From Agrocybe praecox (lineage: Eukaryota; Basidiomycota; Agaricomycetes; Agaricales; Agrocybaceae): DNA of 64,000 bases. Shown here in pieces: positions 54,375 through 64,000 of this stretch. The stretch covers positions 2,147,618 to 2,211,617 of the forward strand of contig OZ024850.1 in assembly GCA_964017145.1 (NCBI GenBank). Direction: 5' to 3'. The translations under genes were made by a program, and so were the position numbers. The notes under the pieces are model-generated. The model ran no database searches. It was not told the DNA's origin and saw nothing but the letters and a program-made list of their open reading frames with translations. Each line of letters starts with the position of its first letter. The first letter of the stretch is position 1.

Positions 54375-57300
54375 TTACATTGCCATCCCGCCTAAAACGG
54401 CGATTGGATTAGAGGACTGGTTGAGAAGAGTACGAATCTTGGCCTCTTTCTTCAGGCGCTTGCGTTCTTCCTCCTGTTGCGCGATTTGATCTTTAAGATC
54501 TCCAAGAGTAGAGTGTTGTGCAGCTATGGTGGGCGTCGGAGTCTGAGGAGGTTCTTCGACAGACATCGATTTTCTTTTGTCCCTATTCATCGGTCTTGAA
54601 AGGAACCCGGGCACCTGAGAAGCAGTTGGGTTGTCTGTCTGGGCGCGCGGAAATTGTGGGCGAGATATACTGAGGGGCACGGTACCACTCCCGCTACCAC
54701 TTAGAGGTAACGAGGTTAGTGATTGTTCGTTGTTGGCCTCGGCTGGGTTGGGTACAATCCACCGCACGTTTGGAGGCTGCTTTGGCCAGTCAGATTTATT
54801 ATTATAGATGGTACTGTCAGAGACAATACTCGAACTATCGTCTCCGTATGTACGACGCTCGTCATCTGTCGACTGTAAGCTTCCGCCTTGATCATTGGCG
54901 ACGATAGTAGTTTGAGATTGACTAAGGGCGCCTATGTTTCGCGAAAAGTTCGGAGCACCAGGAGTGTAAGTTGTAGGAGTCACAGAACCTGTTGTTGACT
55001 GCGATGCCGTGCTGTTCCTGCTGAATCCCGTAGCCTGGGAACGCGATATATGAAGTGGCTGCGTGGGTGGCGGCGCCTGGTTCTGATTTAAACGTAAACG
55101 AGGATCGGCCCGAGGAAGATTGGCGTTCATCTGAGAACTTTCTTTTACCACGCCTCGTCGGCCAGCTGTAAGCGACGACGGCTCCTCATCGGTAGTCGCT
55201 TCAGAAGACGTCGTGTGAATTTCGTTACTTCGTGAGGAACCTTTACAAAAAAGGCAAGGGAAGGGGGAGAAGTGTGTTATTTAATACGAAATACTCGGCG
55301 AAAATAGGATTTTTCTTCGAAAAGATCCTACTTACTTATATAGCCTGAACTACTAGCACCACTATCACTGGCCATGGCCCTCCACTTTGCATCTGACGTG
55401 CCTCGTGGTCGCGATACACTGTATTTATTGGAAGACCCTCCCCCCTCTCCTCCACTGTCCGGTGGGCGTGCACTACTGCTGCCGTTTTCTTTATCCGACT
55501 TACGTGACGGTCGTTTCTGAGTATACGACTAGACAGAGATATTATGAATGAATATGCTAGGCTTTTTGTGAGAAATGCATGAAAATAACACACCATTACT
55601 GTTTTTAATGCTCTGGCAACCAACAAGACCCATCAGACATCAAGTCAATTTCGTGAGAGAAAGCGGAAACTCACCGAATTTGAAGACTTCGACAACTACA
55701 CAGTGTCGCAACCTCATAAACACCTACCGACGTCTGATTCGACAGTGAGCGATGCATAGCATGTCTCACCAGAGATTCGAGGTGCTTGATCCCATAATTA
55801 CTAGACAGAATTAAAAGTTGGCTCAGCTCTGCTGGCGAGTGCTGCTGTGGCGTAATCAAAGCAAGCGAATAGAAATATTGCAACAGCGCTAGAGTCACAG
55901 ACTTTGATTCGGAAAGATAAAACGCACGAGGCGTCAGTCGAGGGTCGACGCGAGGTTCTTCACCAAAGACACCGGTACCAGTGCTCTCATCAACGCCACC
56001 AGCAACTTCAGGCATAGTTACATGCATAGAAGATGACGGAAGAGTCTGCATCGTACTTTGTGCCTTTATCAAGAATTGCTTGCGCTGTTCCTTGAACCAC
56101 GGCCATCGATCTTCGAGTATCCGCCTGGAACACGGAATTTTGGAGCCATCATCACAGATGATTTCGAAGTCCGTCAGCACCCGCTCCTCAAGAGCGGCGA
56201 GGCCCAGCTCCTGCATGCTAATATCAAGTTTCAGTGGAGGAGGTTGATAAATTCCAAACGCCTCCAAATCGACAACAGCGACGTGATCCCAACTCAATAG
56301 ACGCCTGTTGTAGTCATCTACAAGGTTCCCGTGTCGGTTGCCGAATATGAGAAATTTGTTGGCATCGGCCCACAGACAGCCCCTAAACCAAGACCCGGTC
56401 TCAATTGCTTTTCCTGGGTCTATGCGTGACCAAATCATTGTAGTGAGGTCTAGAACCCATATTGAGAAAGATTGGTAGCTGTGCGCTAAATATGTCCCAG
56501 CTATAATGAGATGGTGTCCTAGGATGGCACCAGTAGGAAACCGGAGTCCAGGAGGAAATGTTGAGCCTGCCATGGCAGCAGAGCGATCTTGGATCGTAAA
56601 ATCACTATCCGGTAGAGGTGAAAAGACTTCAAGCTCCCGCTTGACGTCGGTAAACTGTAGAGCGATAATGGGATTAGTACCTCGGCGACCGACTAAATTG
56701 ACGGAAGAAAAACTGACATTGTAATTGCTATATAAATACACATCACTGGGATGATCTTCGGTTGGTGCGACGGAGTAAGGTTGGTGTATCAGGTTATCTG
56801 AAGGTGTAACGTCTTTCGGTTTGGAGGAACTTTGCGAAGCTCGAAAGCGGGTGCCCGATGGGCCTAATGTAGATGCGGATAGGGAAGCCTGCATTTCTTC
56901 CTGCGGAAATCGTACGGTCATGTGCGAAGAGACAGCGACGCTGCGATATGTCCCACAATGTCGTGGATAATCGCGCCGCTGGACCCATGTACGAGAAACC
57001 AAATCGAACACACAAATGTCGTCGAGCCAAGTGTTAAAAAAGTCTTGACCACCAACAACAAAGAGCCTGTCAGCAGTTACGGATGATAGATGGGCATAAC
57101 GAGCGCGAGGGAGAAAGGGTTCTGGTTCTGGAGAAGGAGGAGTCGCAGGTAGCCAATGCCGCGTTGAAAGGTCGTAGAAGCGAACATCATTTAACACACA
57201 AAGATCCTCTGGATTAGACGACTCCGGCTGATTGCTCATACCACCGAAAACAACGAGATGATTATTCCCTGAACAGTTGGAACAAGTCGGCGGCTATCCC

Positions 57301-57878
57301 GATGAAATAAAGCACAACAACGTACAGGTATCAGCGCTATGAAAATAACGCGGTCGAGGGACGTCATCTCCAGGATAATAGTGAATTTGCTCCCATTGAA
57401 AGGTCTCCAAGTCGAAAACATAGAGGTCAGAGACCATTCTCCGCTCAGCGACTAGTCTTCCCCCCTATATATGCTATGAATGATAATGTCAATTGTAATT
57501 GTTATGTAGAACCTCACAAAGAGATACATCTTGGAACCTAGCACGGTCGTAGACGCTCCCTAAAAGTCAGAAAAGAAAAAGAAAAGTATATATCAGGCAA
57601 GAGCAAAGGGTGGGTGTGAATCCATGATACGTACGACGAGTTTAGCTGGGACATCGCCGGTAGTTTTCCTGCAAAAGGTTGTGAGGTCGTATATAGAATG
57701 TAACATGGAATACGAAGGGGAATGGAGGGAAGGAAGGGTAGTGTAGAGGAAAGAAGACGGAAGAGAGACAAGCACAGGAAACAACTGTCAGTTATTCGCA
57801 GCAATGTTCGATCAGCAGGCACCGGTTCCTCCGCCACCCATTGCCTTTAATGGAATCCTCCGGCACTCCCTCCGGCAT
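54375..57878 (-). CDS. Kelch-repeat/BTB protein, Ral2/LZTR1-like
   Basis: Kelch/BTB proteins of this type include fission yeast Ral2, which acts with Ras1. Kelch strands are KMYLFGGRLVAERRMVSDLY, FDLETFQWEQIHYYPGDDVP, NHLVVFGGMSNQ, RLFVVGGQDFFNTWLDDICV and HHLIIAGTYLAHSYQSFSIW. The BTB region begins LTDFEIICDDGSKIPCSRRI and continues RAFYLSESKSVTLALLQYFY and SQLLILSSNYGIKHLESLVR. The big exon is 57268-55675. Smaller downstream exons encode a basic Ser-rich tail (KRPSRKSDKENGSSS) that ends in a coiled coil (LKDQIAQQEEERKRLKKEA). The N-terminus is uncertain: TTGDVPAKLVGAS is secure, and the ATG at 57878 is my best candidate but needs a long intron with a weak GTGCCT donor. A decayed duplicate lies directly upstream. 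Confidence 0.82.
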
Positions 57879-58319
57879 CCATTGCGCGCCTCTTAGCGCA
57901 ACCTTTTCAGCCTTCCTACTTCGGCTCAGTCAGCTGAGCAGAAGCCAAACACTTGTACTCAGTCCGGCAGCTCGTATGTGCCATCTTTTCTCTATATATC
58001 CAACAGGAGGCACCAGTGAGAACCTATCATACTGGTACTACCAATGGCGTTCTTGGCCTTCCGCCTCTAGGCTTTCACCTTCCCCGCTCACCGTTCTTGT
58101 ACTTCTGCCTTTTTCTTTTTCTGATAACTTCTTCTCTGACGGCCGTTCTGTGTGCGACTGCGCAAAGTATCATCAAGCTCCCCTGTGATTCGGAGTTCCT
58201 AAGATATAAAAAGAGAAGGGGATGCATGTCATCATAATCTTCAATGTTCTGTCGGGGTGAATTTATCCCATCAATCCCATCAGAAAACCAAGTCAGGGAC
58301 CGGATAAGATAAACATTCT
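57879..58319. other. Intergenic, 441 bp
   Basis: Between the kelch/BTB gene's presumed start and the 3' end of its pseudogene. A plus-strand frame beginning near 57,803 (MFDQQAPVPPPPIAFNG) is antisense to the kelch first exon and stops after about 30 codons. No gene is called. Confidence 0.35.
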
Positions 58320-60115
58320 GAAGTTGAAGGTTGAAAAGTTACATAGCACTGCCACTTCGAAAACTTTGGCACATGTAGAACTCGACAGCGGTCGATACAT
58401 AGCCTGCTTTACCTACGATTTAAGGTACTGGATGCCCATAATTACAGGACAAAATCAAAAGCTGACTCAATACCGACGGCAAATGCTGAAGTGGCATAAT
58501 TATAGCCAGGGTGTAAGAATATTGCAACAGCGCCAGTGTCACGGAATATGATCCTGAAAGGTAGAATGTGCGAGAGGTTAATCGGGGGTCTATTTGCTCA
58601 TCGCGCACACGTCGCCTGTTCCGGGGATTCCAGGCAAAGGTACGTATACCTGGCTCGCCGGAAGCTTTTCTCAAACGTTTCGCGCCTTTTTTAGAAGTTG
58701 TCTCCGTTGTTCTTTGAACCACGGCCATCTATCTATCTTTAAGCATTCGTCTTGAACAGGGAATGCTCCGACCATCATCGCCGATAATATCAAAGTCTGC
58801 TAAGATACCGTCTTCGAGAGCGAGAGAGACCCAGCTTTTGTATTTTAATATCGACAGCCATGGTACGCTATATTCGTCCATAGGATTTCCGGGTCGATGG
58901 CTGAAGACAAGAATTTTATTGCTCTCGGCCCAGAGACAACCTCTGGACTACGACCCGGTCTGCATTATCTTCCATATATCGATACGTGATCAGGCCATCA
59001 TGGTGAGGTCGAGCGCCCATATTAAGGACTAGATATTGTGCATCAAATATGTTCCTACTATAATAAGGTGGTGCCCGTCATAGCACTAGACTGGTTTTAA
59101 ATCGTAAAATCGGTGTTTGGTAACAGTGAAAAGGCATTAAGCTCCCGCTTAGCATCGGTGAACTGTATATAAGATTAACACAATATACTCTAAAAACACG
59201 ATTAGGAACCAACGTTGTAGTTATTATACAGAAGAACGTCATTAGGATGGTCTTCGGTGGGTATGGTGGAGTATGGCTGGTGATTAAGCCTTTTGAAAGG
59301 GTAACATCCCGTTTGGACTTACTTTTTGTGGATTGAAAGCGGATTTCCGTGGACGGCGCGAGACTTGGCACAGATTCGGTTTGAGACTGTATCTCTTCCT
59401 GAAGAAATCGCATAGTAGGGTGCGAAGACACAGCAACACTACGGTATGTTCCAAAATGTCGTGGGTAATCGCGTCTTTGTACCCCATGTTCGAGTAACTA
59501 GATCAAAGACATAGATATCATCTACCCACTTTTCCAAAAGGTCTTGACCGCTAATAATAAAAAGTTTTCTGCCTGTTATAGATGGTAAATGTCCGTAGTG
59601 AGCCGAAGGGAAGAATTTATTCAGTTGAGGAAGCGGCGACGTTGTACCGGGGAACCAACGTTTCGTGGACAGATCGAAGAACCGCACGTCAAAGTTGAGG
59701 ACCCACAGTTCATCTTTGTATGCGCGCGCTCATGCTGCTGAGAATGATGAGATAGTTGTCGCCTGACCAAGTTAAATAATATAAGCAAGTGCTTGGAATT
59801 CCTGTAAAGCATTGAGAAACTTACAACATGTATTGGCTTCGTGAATGTAACGCGGGCTAGGGGTAATAAGGAATTCCCTCCCAAAGAAGAGCCTTTTCGA
59901 AGTCAAAGACATATTAGTTGGAGACTAACCTACGTTCTCTCGGCATTTTACTACTACCCTATGATAGTGTGAATGATGAGGTTCTTCAACATGATTTAGA
60001 AGATACAATCAGTGGAACCCAGAACAGTCGTCGATGCGCCCTAGCAAGGCAAATTAAGCATGGCATACTGATACAACCAATTTATCTGGAACATCAGCGC
60101 CTGTTTTCGTGCAGC
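58320..60115 (-). pseudogene. Degenerate duplicate of the kelch/BTB gene
   Basis: Fragments in the same order as in the intact neighbour are spread over different frames. Near 60.1 kb is TGADVPDKL; near 59.6 kb are DLSTKRWFPGTTSPLP and GRKLFIISGQDLLEKWVDDIYVFDL (intact copy: RLFVVGGQDFFNTWLDDICVFDL). HPTMRFLQEEIQ lies near 59.4 kb, DPRLTSRTFYLSGSYSVTLA near 58.55 kb, and a C-terminal KVFEVAVLC remnant near 58.35 kb. At about 58,726-58,738 a 4-base GATA-type duplication shifts frame and adds a stop in the helix that reads ILEDRWPWF in the intact gene. The splice acceptor before the first fragment reads TGCACG where the intact gene has TGCAG. No continuous product is possible. Confidence 0.85.
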
Positions 60116-60996
60116 ACGTCGTGTGATCGTGCATATACAAAACCATCATGAACAGGGTCAGAAAAATGTAAAAAGGAGGATGAAAATAGAATAGAAGAGA
60201 TTTAAAGGCTGAGAAATATGCATTCTGCTTTAAAACGTACCACTTCTCACCGGCCTTCACGTTTTGGAGTTGAACGTTGAAGTTTGATGGGCCGGCGGTA
60301 TTATCCTGCAGGCTAGCCGCGAGGCTTTGTTCCTTTTCCCAGCAATCTCGCATTCACTGACCGCATCACGCAGATACCTTCAATATTCTGTTTCTATTTG
60401 TCCAAATGTTATTTTGTCAGATATAAGTTCAAAAACCGAGAAATTATAATTTATAACGACTTACAGTTTGTTTACAGTGCCAGAATGACCTTCAGCTGTC
60501 CTAGGTACTTCACATTTTAGGCTCTTTGTCATATAGTATGCAACAGTTGGGCTTGAGAACCTTGTTGTAGCTTACCAATGGGCAAGGTTTCTATCGAAAT
60601 ATGAATGGACAATTGCAACCAAATTGCTGCTAGGGTTCTAAGTTGGCAGATGCGGACAGCGCTCGTGGAAGTTGTTGACAAGTCAACTAAGTAAGAACAC
60701 GTCCGGACACCGGCTAGATCGGCAGCACAAAGTCTTCCTCCGGCCCCCCGGGAACCGGAGTTCGGCAGCTCGGCTTTATGCTGCTTTACGGTTTGAGGTG
60801 TGCGCCTACCTGCTACAATGCTGGGAATGAGCGCGCTTATAAGGGGGCCAGAGAAAGGACGGTGTCCTCGTTTTTTGAACATTTTGACTCAAATAACTGC
60901 ACAACGCAAACCTCCTCGCCTTTTTTTCGGCCAGGGGTAGGGAGGATCGGCGATGTCCGGATGTAAAAGAGAAGTAATCGCGTCATAGGATATTGC
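60116..60996. other. Intergenic, about 880 bp
   Basis: The left part may hold eroded 5' sequence of the kelch pseudogene: an isolated minus-strand open stretch near 60,240-60,350 reads LQDNTAGPSNFNVQLQNVK and has no counterpart in the intact gene. The right part is the promoter of the pyridoxamine-phosphate oxidase gene, with GC-rich sequence near 60,720-60,770. Confidence 0.4.
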
Positions 60997-61879
60997 ATGG
61001 CCTTCATCGCCAGAAATGTCTTCCACAAATCCCATTCTCATCCACTCAGACTCTTTCGACTGATACACACAAAAGGACAGCCAAAACCTAACAAACGCCT
61101 GCTCACCCTAATGGACAAAGTGATTGACGAATATGAAGTTGACAAGCTCAAGGTTTTACCGCATAACCAATACATTACAAAGGACCACCTCACCCCGCTA
61201 AATGCCCCATCCCAGCCTCTGGACCAATTCCGAACATGGTTCAAGGAAGCGGTGGAAGGAGGTGTGGTGAATGAACCGGAAGCTATGTCTCTATCGACCG
61301 CAACACCCTCAGGCATACCATCTGCACGCATCGTACTCCTCAAACAAGTCGACACTCGTGGATTCGTATTTTTTACCAACTACACTTCCAGAAAGTCGCA
61401 AGAGATCGTGGAAAACCCATACGCAGCTCTTGTATTCTACTGGCGAGAAGTCTCCAGGTCCGTGAGGGTTGTCGGTCGAGTGGAGAAATTATCCCGCGAA
61501 GAGAGCGAAGAGTACTTCCAGAGTCGCCCTGTGGGTAGTCGGCTTGGTGCATGGGCAAGCAAGCAGAGCAGAGTCATAGGCGAAGGAGAGCTTGAAGCGC
61601 GCCTGAAGAAAGTGCAAGACCGCTTCGGCGTCCATGATGACAAGGGGGAGGGCAATGTACCTACCCCTGAATTCTGGGGTGGCTGGAGAGTAATTCCAGA
61701 GTAAGTCAACTCCATCTCATCCTCTTGCGCATATCACGTTTATTTATTTATTTTGTAGTGAGGTGGAGTTCTGGAGCGGCAAACCTTCCAGATTACACGA
61801 TCGCATTCGTTACCTTCGAGTAGATGAACCCGAGACGGACCAGAATCCTACGTGGAAAATCGACAGACTGTCGCCTTAG
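60997..61879 (+). CDS. pdx3: Pyridoxamine 5'-phosphate oxidase
   Basis: FMN enzyme that oxidises pyridoxine or pyridoxamine 5'-phosphate to pyridoxal 5'-phosphate (vitamin B6 salvage). Two exons (60997-61700, 61759-61879) give 274 residues. The first 25 residues (MAFIARNVFHKSHSHPLRLF) are Arg/His/Ser-rich and may target mitochondria. The FMN and substrate region includes PEAMSLSTATPSGIPSARIV, LLKQVDTRGFVFFTNY, SRKSQEIVENPYAALVFYW and SVRVVGRVEKLSREESEEYF. SRPVGSRLGAWASKQS follows. The C-terminal dimerisation domain has EFWGGWRVIPDEVEFWSGKP and SRLHDRIRYLR, with conserved Arg/His for PLP binding. The second exon restores this signature. It converges on the aldolase gene with 89 bp between stops. 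Confidence 0.96.
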
Positions 61880-61968
61880 ATATCGGATGTACAAACAAAT
61901 ATGGGAACACGAGCATATGTTTTACAAATTCAGATTCATTGTATGTGCATCTTTCACTTTTGACTGTT

Positions 61969-63335
61969 TCAAAGAACTTCCGCTCTCGCTGCATGCCAAC
62001 AAGCTTTTGCTCCTTTCAATAATTCTCGTTTGACGCCTTCTTCATCACCCTTTACCCAGCATTTCATTGGTTCTCCTTGCAACGCCCTCCCATAGGAAAA
62101 CGTCAAAGCAGGTAGTCGGGTAAATGGTGACCCAGGTGGTGAGGCTGCTACCAGGGCATTCACTGCTGCGAGATAGTTGACCGCAGTGGGTGTAGGCAAT
62201 CCACCTTGGAACAGCAAAAAAAAACTCGGATGTAGTCCTTCAAGAGCTGCAGAACTTTTAGGTATCTCACCTGACAAGAAGAGCACTCCTGGTACCGCTA
62301 TTGGGACGGTACGGGATATGACAGTCGCAGTGGCTAGTGCAATATGATCTGATGTGACTTGGCCTCTCGACGGGTGTTTAAGACCCGGTTGAGGGAAGGA
62401 CGGCTTGATGAGGGATCCTATTCGATGTATATATATTCATTCCTTGTCTACCCTACTAGAGGAAAAGGATGACCGACCTTCCAAAAGCACACCATGAGCT
62501 CGCATGCGCTCATAAATCATGCTAATCGCTCTCTCATGGACCTCTACACTTCTGTCAAGATCAGCATCTCTCGAAAAATCGACATCAGGCTCGACAATAG
62601 GAACTAGTCCTGCTTGTTGGCTGATTGCGGCGAACTGGGCGAGCGTCTCCGCCTGGATCTCCAGCGACAAGGGGCTTGGGAACCCAGTCTCGACGGAGCT
62701 ACAGGCGATAGGGACCCGCCACTTGGAGAAACGTGCACCGACTGCGCGGGCGGATTGTAATCGCGCTAGAAGATCGTCCATGCCTTGAACTATGAATTCA
62801 TCTTCGGAGCGTGGGATAGGGGTGAGCTCGCCGTTGGCGCGAACGCCTGGGATGATCCCCTTTTCGATGAGGATCTCGCCGAGCTTGAAGTCAAGCAGTG
62901 TTTCGGCATGAAGGATTATTCCAGAAATGTGCTCTGCATCGAAAGTTCTCCTCAGATCACAAATGAGGAACACGGGTTATGCGACTGACCGCTAGGAGCA
63001 GCGTTGTAGACGCTGATTCTCCACTTCTTGCGTCTTTCTCTGTTCTGTTCCTCCGTGAACCGCTTTTCTACGATCTTGGGATCTTCCCCCGTTGCGGCAT
63101 TAAGAAGTTCCACCATTGCATCCGGAGACTCGTCCGTGGCATATACACCCTTCCCGCGCGGGCTGACGAGGGCTGAGGCGATAGCTATGAGCTCATGGGC
63201 GTCAAACTCGGAGTGATAGGGGTGTATGAAGACAGGAACGTTGCTATGCCCGCTGGCCGCGTCCTTTCCACGCTCTAGGCTAATATCTGGGACAGAAAAG
63301 AGGTTGTGGGGCAACGTGTACGCTGTCTGGGGCAT
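61969..63335 (-). CDS. Class I fructose-bisphosphate aldolase
   Basis: Cleaves fructose 1,6-bisphosphate to dihydroxyacetone phosphate and glyceraldehyde 3-phosphate through a Schiff base. Four exons (63335-62990, 62933-62478, 62417-62271, 62204-61969) give 394 residues, about 30 longer than animal enzymes, with extra sequence at the N-terminus. Motifs are SPRGKGVYATDESPDAM (compare GKGILAADES), EHISGIILHAETL, GARFSKWR and GLVPIVEPDVDFSRDADLD. The active-site lysine, predicted Lys272, is in VLLEGSLIKPSFPQPG, split by an intron after EG. VPGVLFLSGGLPTPTAVNYL and PALTFSYGRALQ follow. ALDOA-type enzymes end in Tyr, but this one ends ARAEVL. Most fungi rely on the unrelated zinc-dependent class II enzyme, so this may be an additional isozyme. 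Confidence 0.93.
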
Positions 63336-63701
63336 TGGAAACACGCAGGGAGGATGTGGGAGGATGTAGATATTTTTTAGGCAGTGTTATAAGGTAAATA
63401 TGAAGCTATATATAGGTTTTCTGTGTTGGGTGTTCTTCTGGCTTAAAGGTATGAGAACATGATAATCGATAACAGAAAAGTCAGCTGAGGAGGACTCTGG
63501 AACGCAAACTAGGGACTGCCGTTTTTTTGAGACCAGTCCGTCGATGTCATTATGACGCTCCAGCAAGGCTGCTGACGCCGCTTTATCGGTCCGGCGTTCT
63601 GCTTGTGTGCTTGTGTATTTGGCAACGCCTTTAGAAATTCTTTGAAGCCGATCATATACGCTTATAACCGCCGGCGCGCTGGCGACTCTCAGTCATTCAC
63701 T
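63336..63701. promoter_or_regulatory. Divergent promoter region, 366 bp
   Basis: Shared upstream region of the aldolase (minus) and the small mitochondrial-like gene (plus). A TATATATA box for the aldolase lies at 63407-63414, about 72 nt from its ATG. No coding sequence is supported. Confidence 0.5.
63407..63414 (-). promoter_or_regulatory. TATA box of the aldolase gene
   Basis: A TATATATA run followed by G on the minus strand, about 70 nt upstream of the ATG at 63335, a typical spacing for a strongly expressed glycolytic gene. Confidence 0.5.
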
Positions 63702-64000
63702 ATGCTCACTATGAGAGGGCTCCTCTCATCTCGTCTTTTTTCTCGGAGGGTCTCACAAAGGAGGTCGCTCACAACTGAAGTCCCACCAGCCCCCTCTTCG
63801 AAAAAGATGGAAGGCCCTGGTGAAGACCCTCGTCCTCCCTGGGTGTACACTTCAACGCGCTTGGTGTCTTTTGTCGTCATACCTGGTGTGTTCCCATCCT
63901 CCTAACGATCAAATATCAAAGAAAGTGATATCTAACGCGTGAACCTCCATTTCCAGGTATTAGTCTTTACTCCGTCTTCTTCTATGACTTTGGGGATCAC
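63702..64000 (+). CDS. Small, probably mitochondrial protein (3' end outside window)
   Basis: Exon 1 is 63702-63885; an intron with a TTTCCAG acceptor leads to exon 2 at 63957, which continues past the window edge. The N-terminus (MLTMRGLLSSRLFSRRVSQR) has the Arg/Ser-rich, acid-free make-up of a mitochondrial presequence. A Pro-rich linker follows (PPAPSSKKMEGPGEDPRPPW), then one hydrophobic helix spanning the splice (TRLVSFVVIPGISLYSVFFY) and FGDH at the edge. This looks like a single-span inner-membrane protein, perhaps an accessory subunit of a respiratory complex, but I do not recognise the family. Confidence 0.65.

Noticed and set aside
57803..58188. Plus-strand frames beginning MFDQQAPVPPPP and nearby
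   Set aside because: Antisense to the presumed first exon of the kelch/BTB gene; the first is only about 30 codons and the second is low-complexity Ser/Pro without a start context or partner exons.
60720..60775. GC-rich stretch with CCGG and CCCGGG, considered as a tRNA or structured RNA
   Set aside because: No tRNA A or B box consensus and no cloverleaf could be formed; more likely promoter sequence.
1..64000. Secondary-metabolite or defence gene cluster
   Set aside because: P450 reductase, methyltransferases and a transporter occur within 15 kb, but there is no backbone synthase or P450. The reductase is a housekeeping gene and the transporter is of the Golgi nucleotide-sugar type.

Overview
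The window looks like nuclear chromosomal DNA from a filamentous basidiomycete, most likely an agaricomycete. Genes are dense and on both strands. Nearly every one is broken by short introns of about 45-65 nt with GT(A/G)xG donors and YAG acceptors. The proteins are fungal: Cdc11/Nud1, Ypd1, Mdm33, Vnx1, Vip1, and a P450 reductase with a short N-terminal anchor. There are no operons, CRISPR arrays, tRNA or rRNA genes that I could support. I worked out coding exons by hand from splice signals and reading-frame continuity. Where exon lengths are quoted they sum to a multiple of three.

Layout. 1-6.8 kb (minus): a TALE/KN homeobox gene cut by the left edge, and a Cdc11/Nud1-type septation scaffold with LRRs and a CAG/poly-Q tract. 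6.8-10 kb: gene-poor. 10-13 kb: an unknown protein divergent from a Vip1-like RRM protein. 13.9-18.3 kb: a tandem duplication of a whole SAM-methyltransferase gene with its promoter; the second copy carries a 589-bp TA-flanked terminal-inverted-repeat element. 18.4-30 kb: a Yea4-like nucleotide-sugar transporter, a DUF202 membrane protein, a membrane-anchored SET protein, NADPH-cytochrome P450 reductase, Mdm33/She9, a further methyltransferase (minus) and a HIT hydrolase.

30.7-36.3 kb: a Dpb3-like histone-fold subunit, then a complete 14-exon DDB1. 36.6-50.1 kb (all minus): a Vnx1-like cation/H+ exchanger, a Ser-rich unknown protein, the Chl1/DDX11 helicase, the Ypd1 phosphotransfer protein and a mitochondrial class III CoA-transferase. 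51.8-60.1 kb: a CHFR-like RING ligase, a kelch/BTB (Ral2-like) gene and a decayed second copy of it. 61-64 kb: pyridoxamine-phosphate oxidase, a class I fructose-bisphosphate aldolase and the start of a small mitochondrial-looking protein.

Most neighbours are unrelated housekeeping genes, so I do not see a dedicated gene cluster. A loose theme of chromosome and cell-cycle maintenance (Cdc11, Dpb3, DDB1, Chl1, CHFR-like) is probably coincidental. The most informative structures are the tandem methyltransferase duplication with its nested transposable element, the kelch/BTB pseudogene, micro-exons and apparent GC-AG introns, and an animal/plant-type aldolase in a fungus. I did not find a convincing new multi-gene system.
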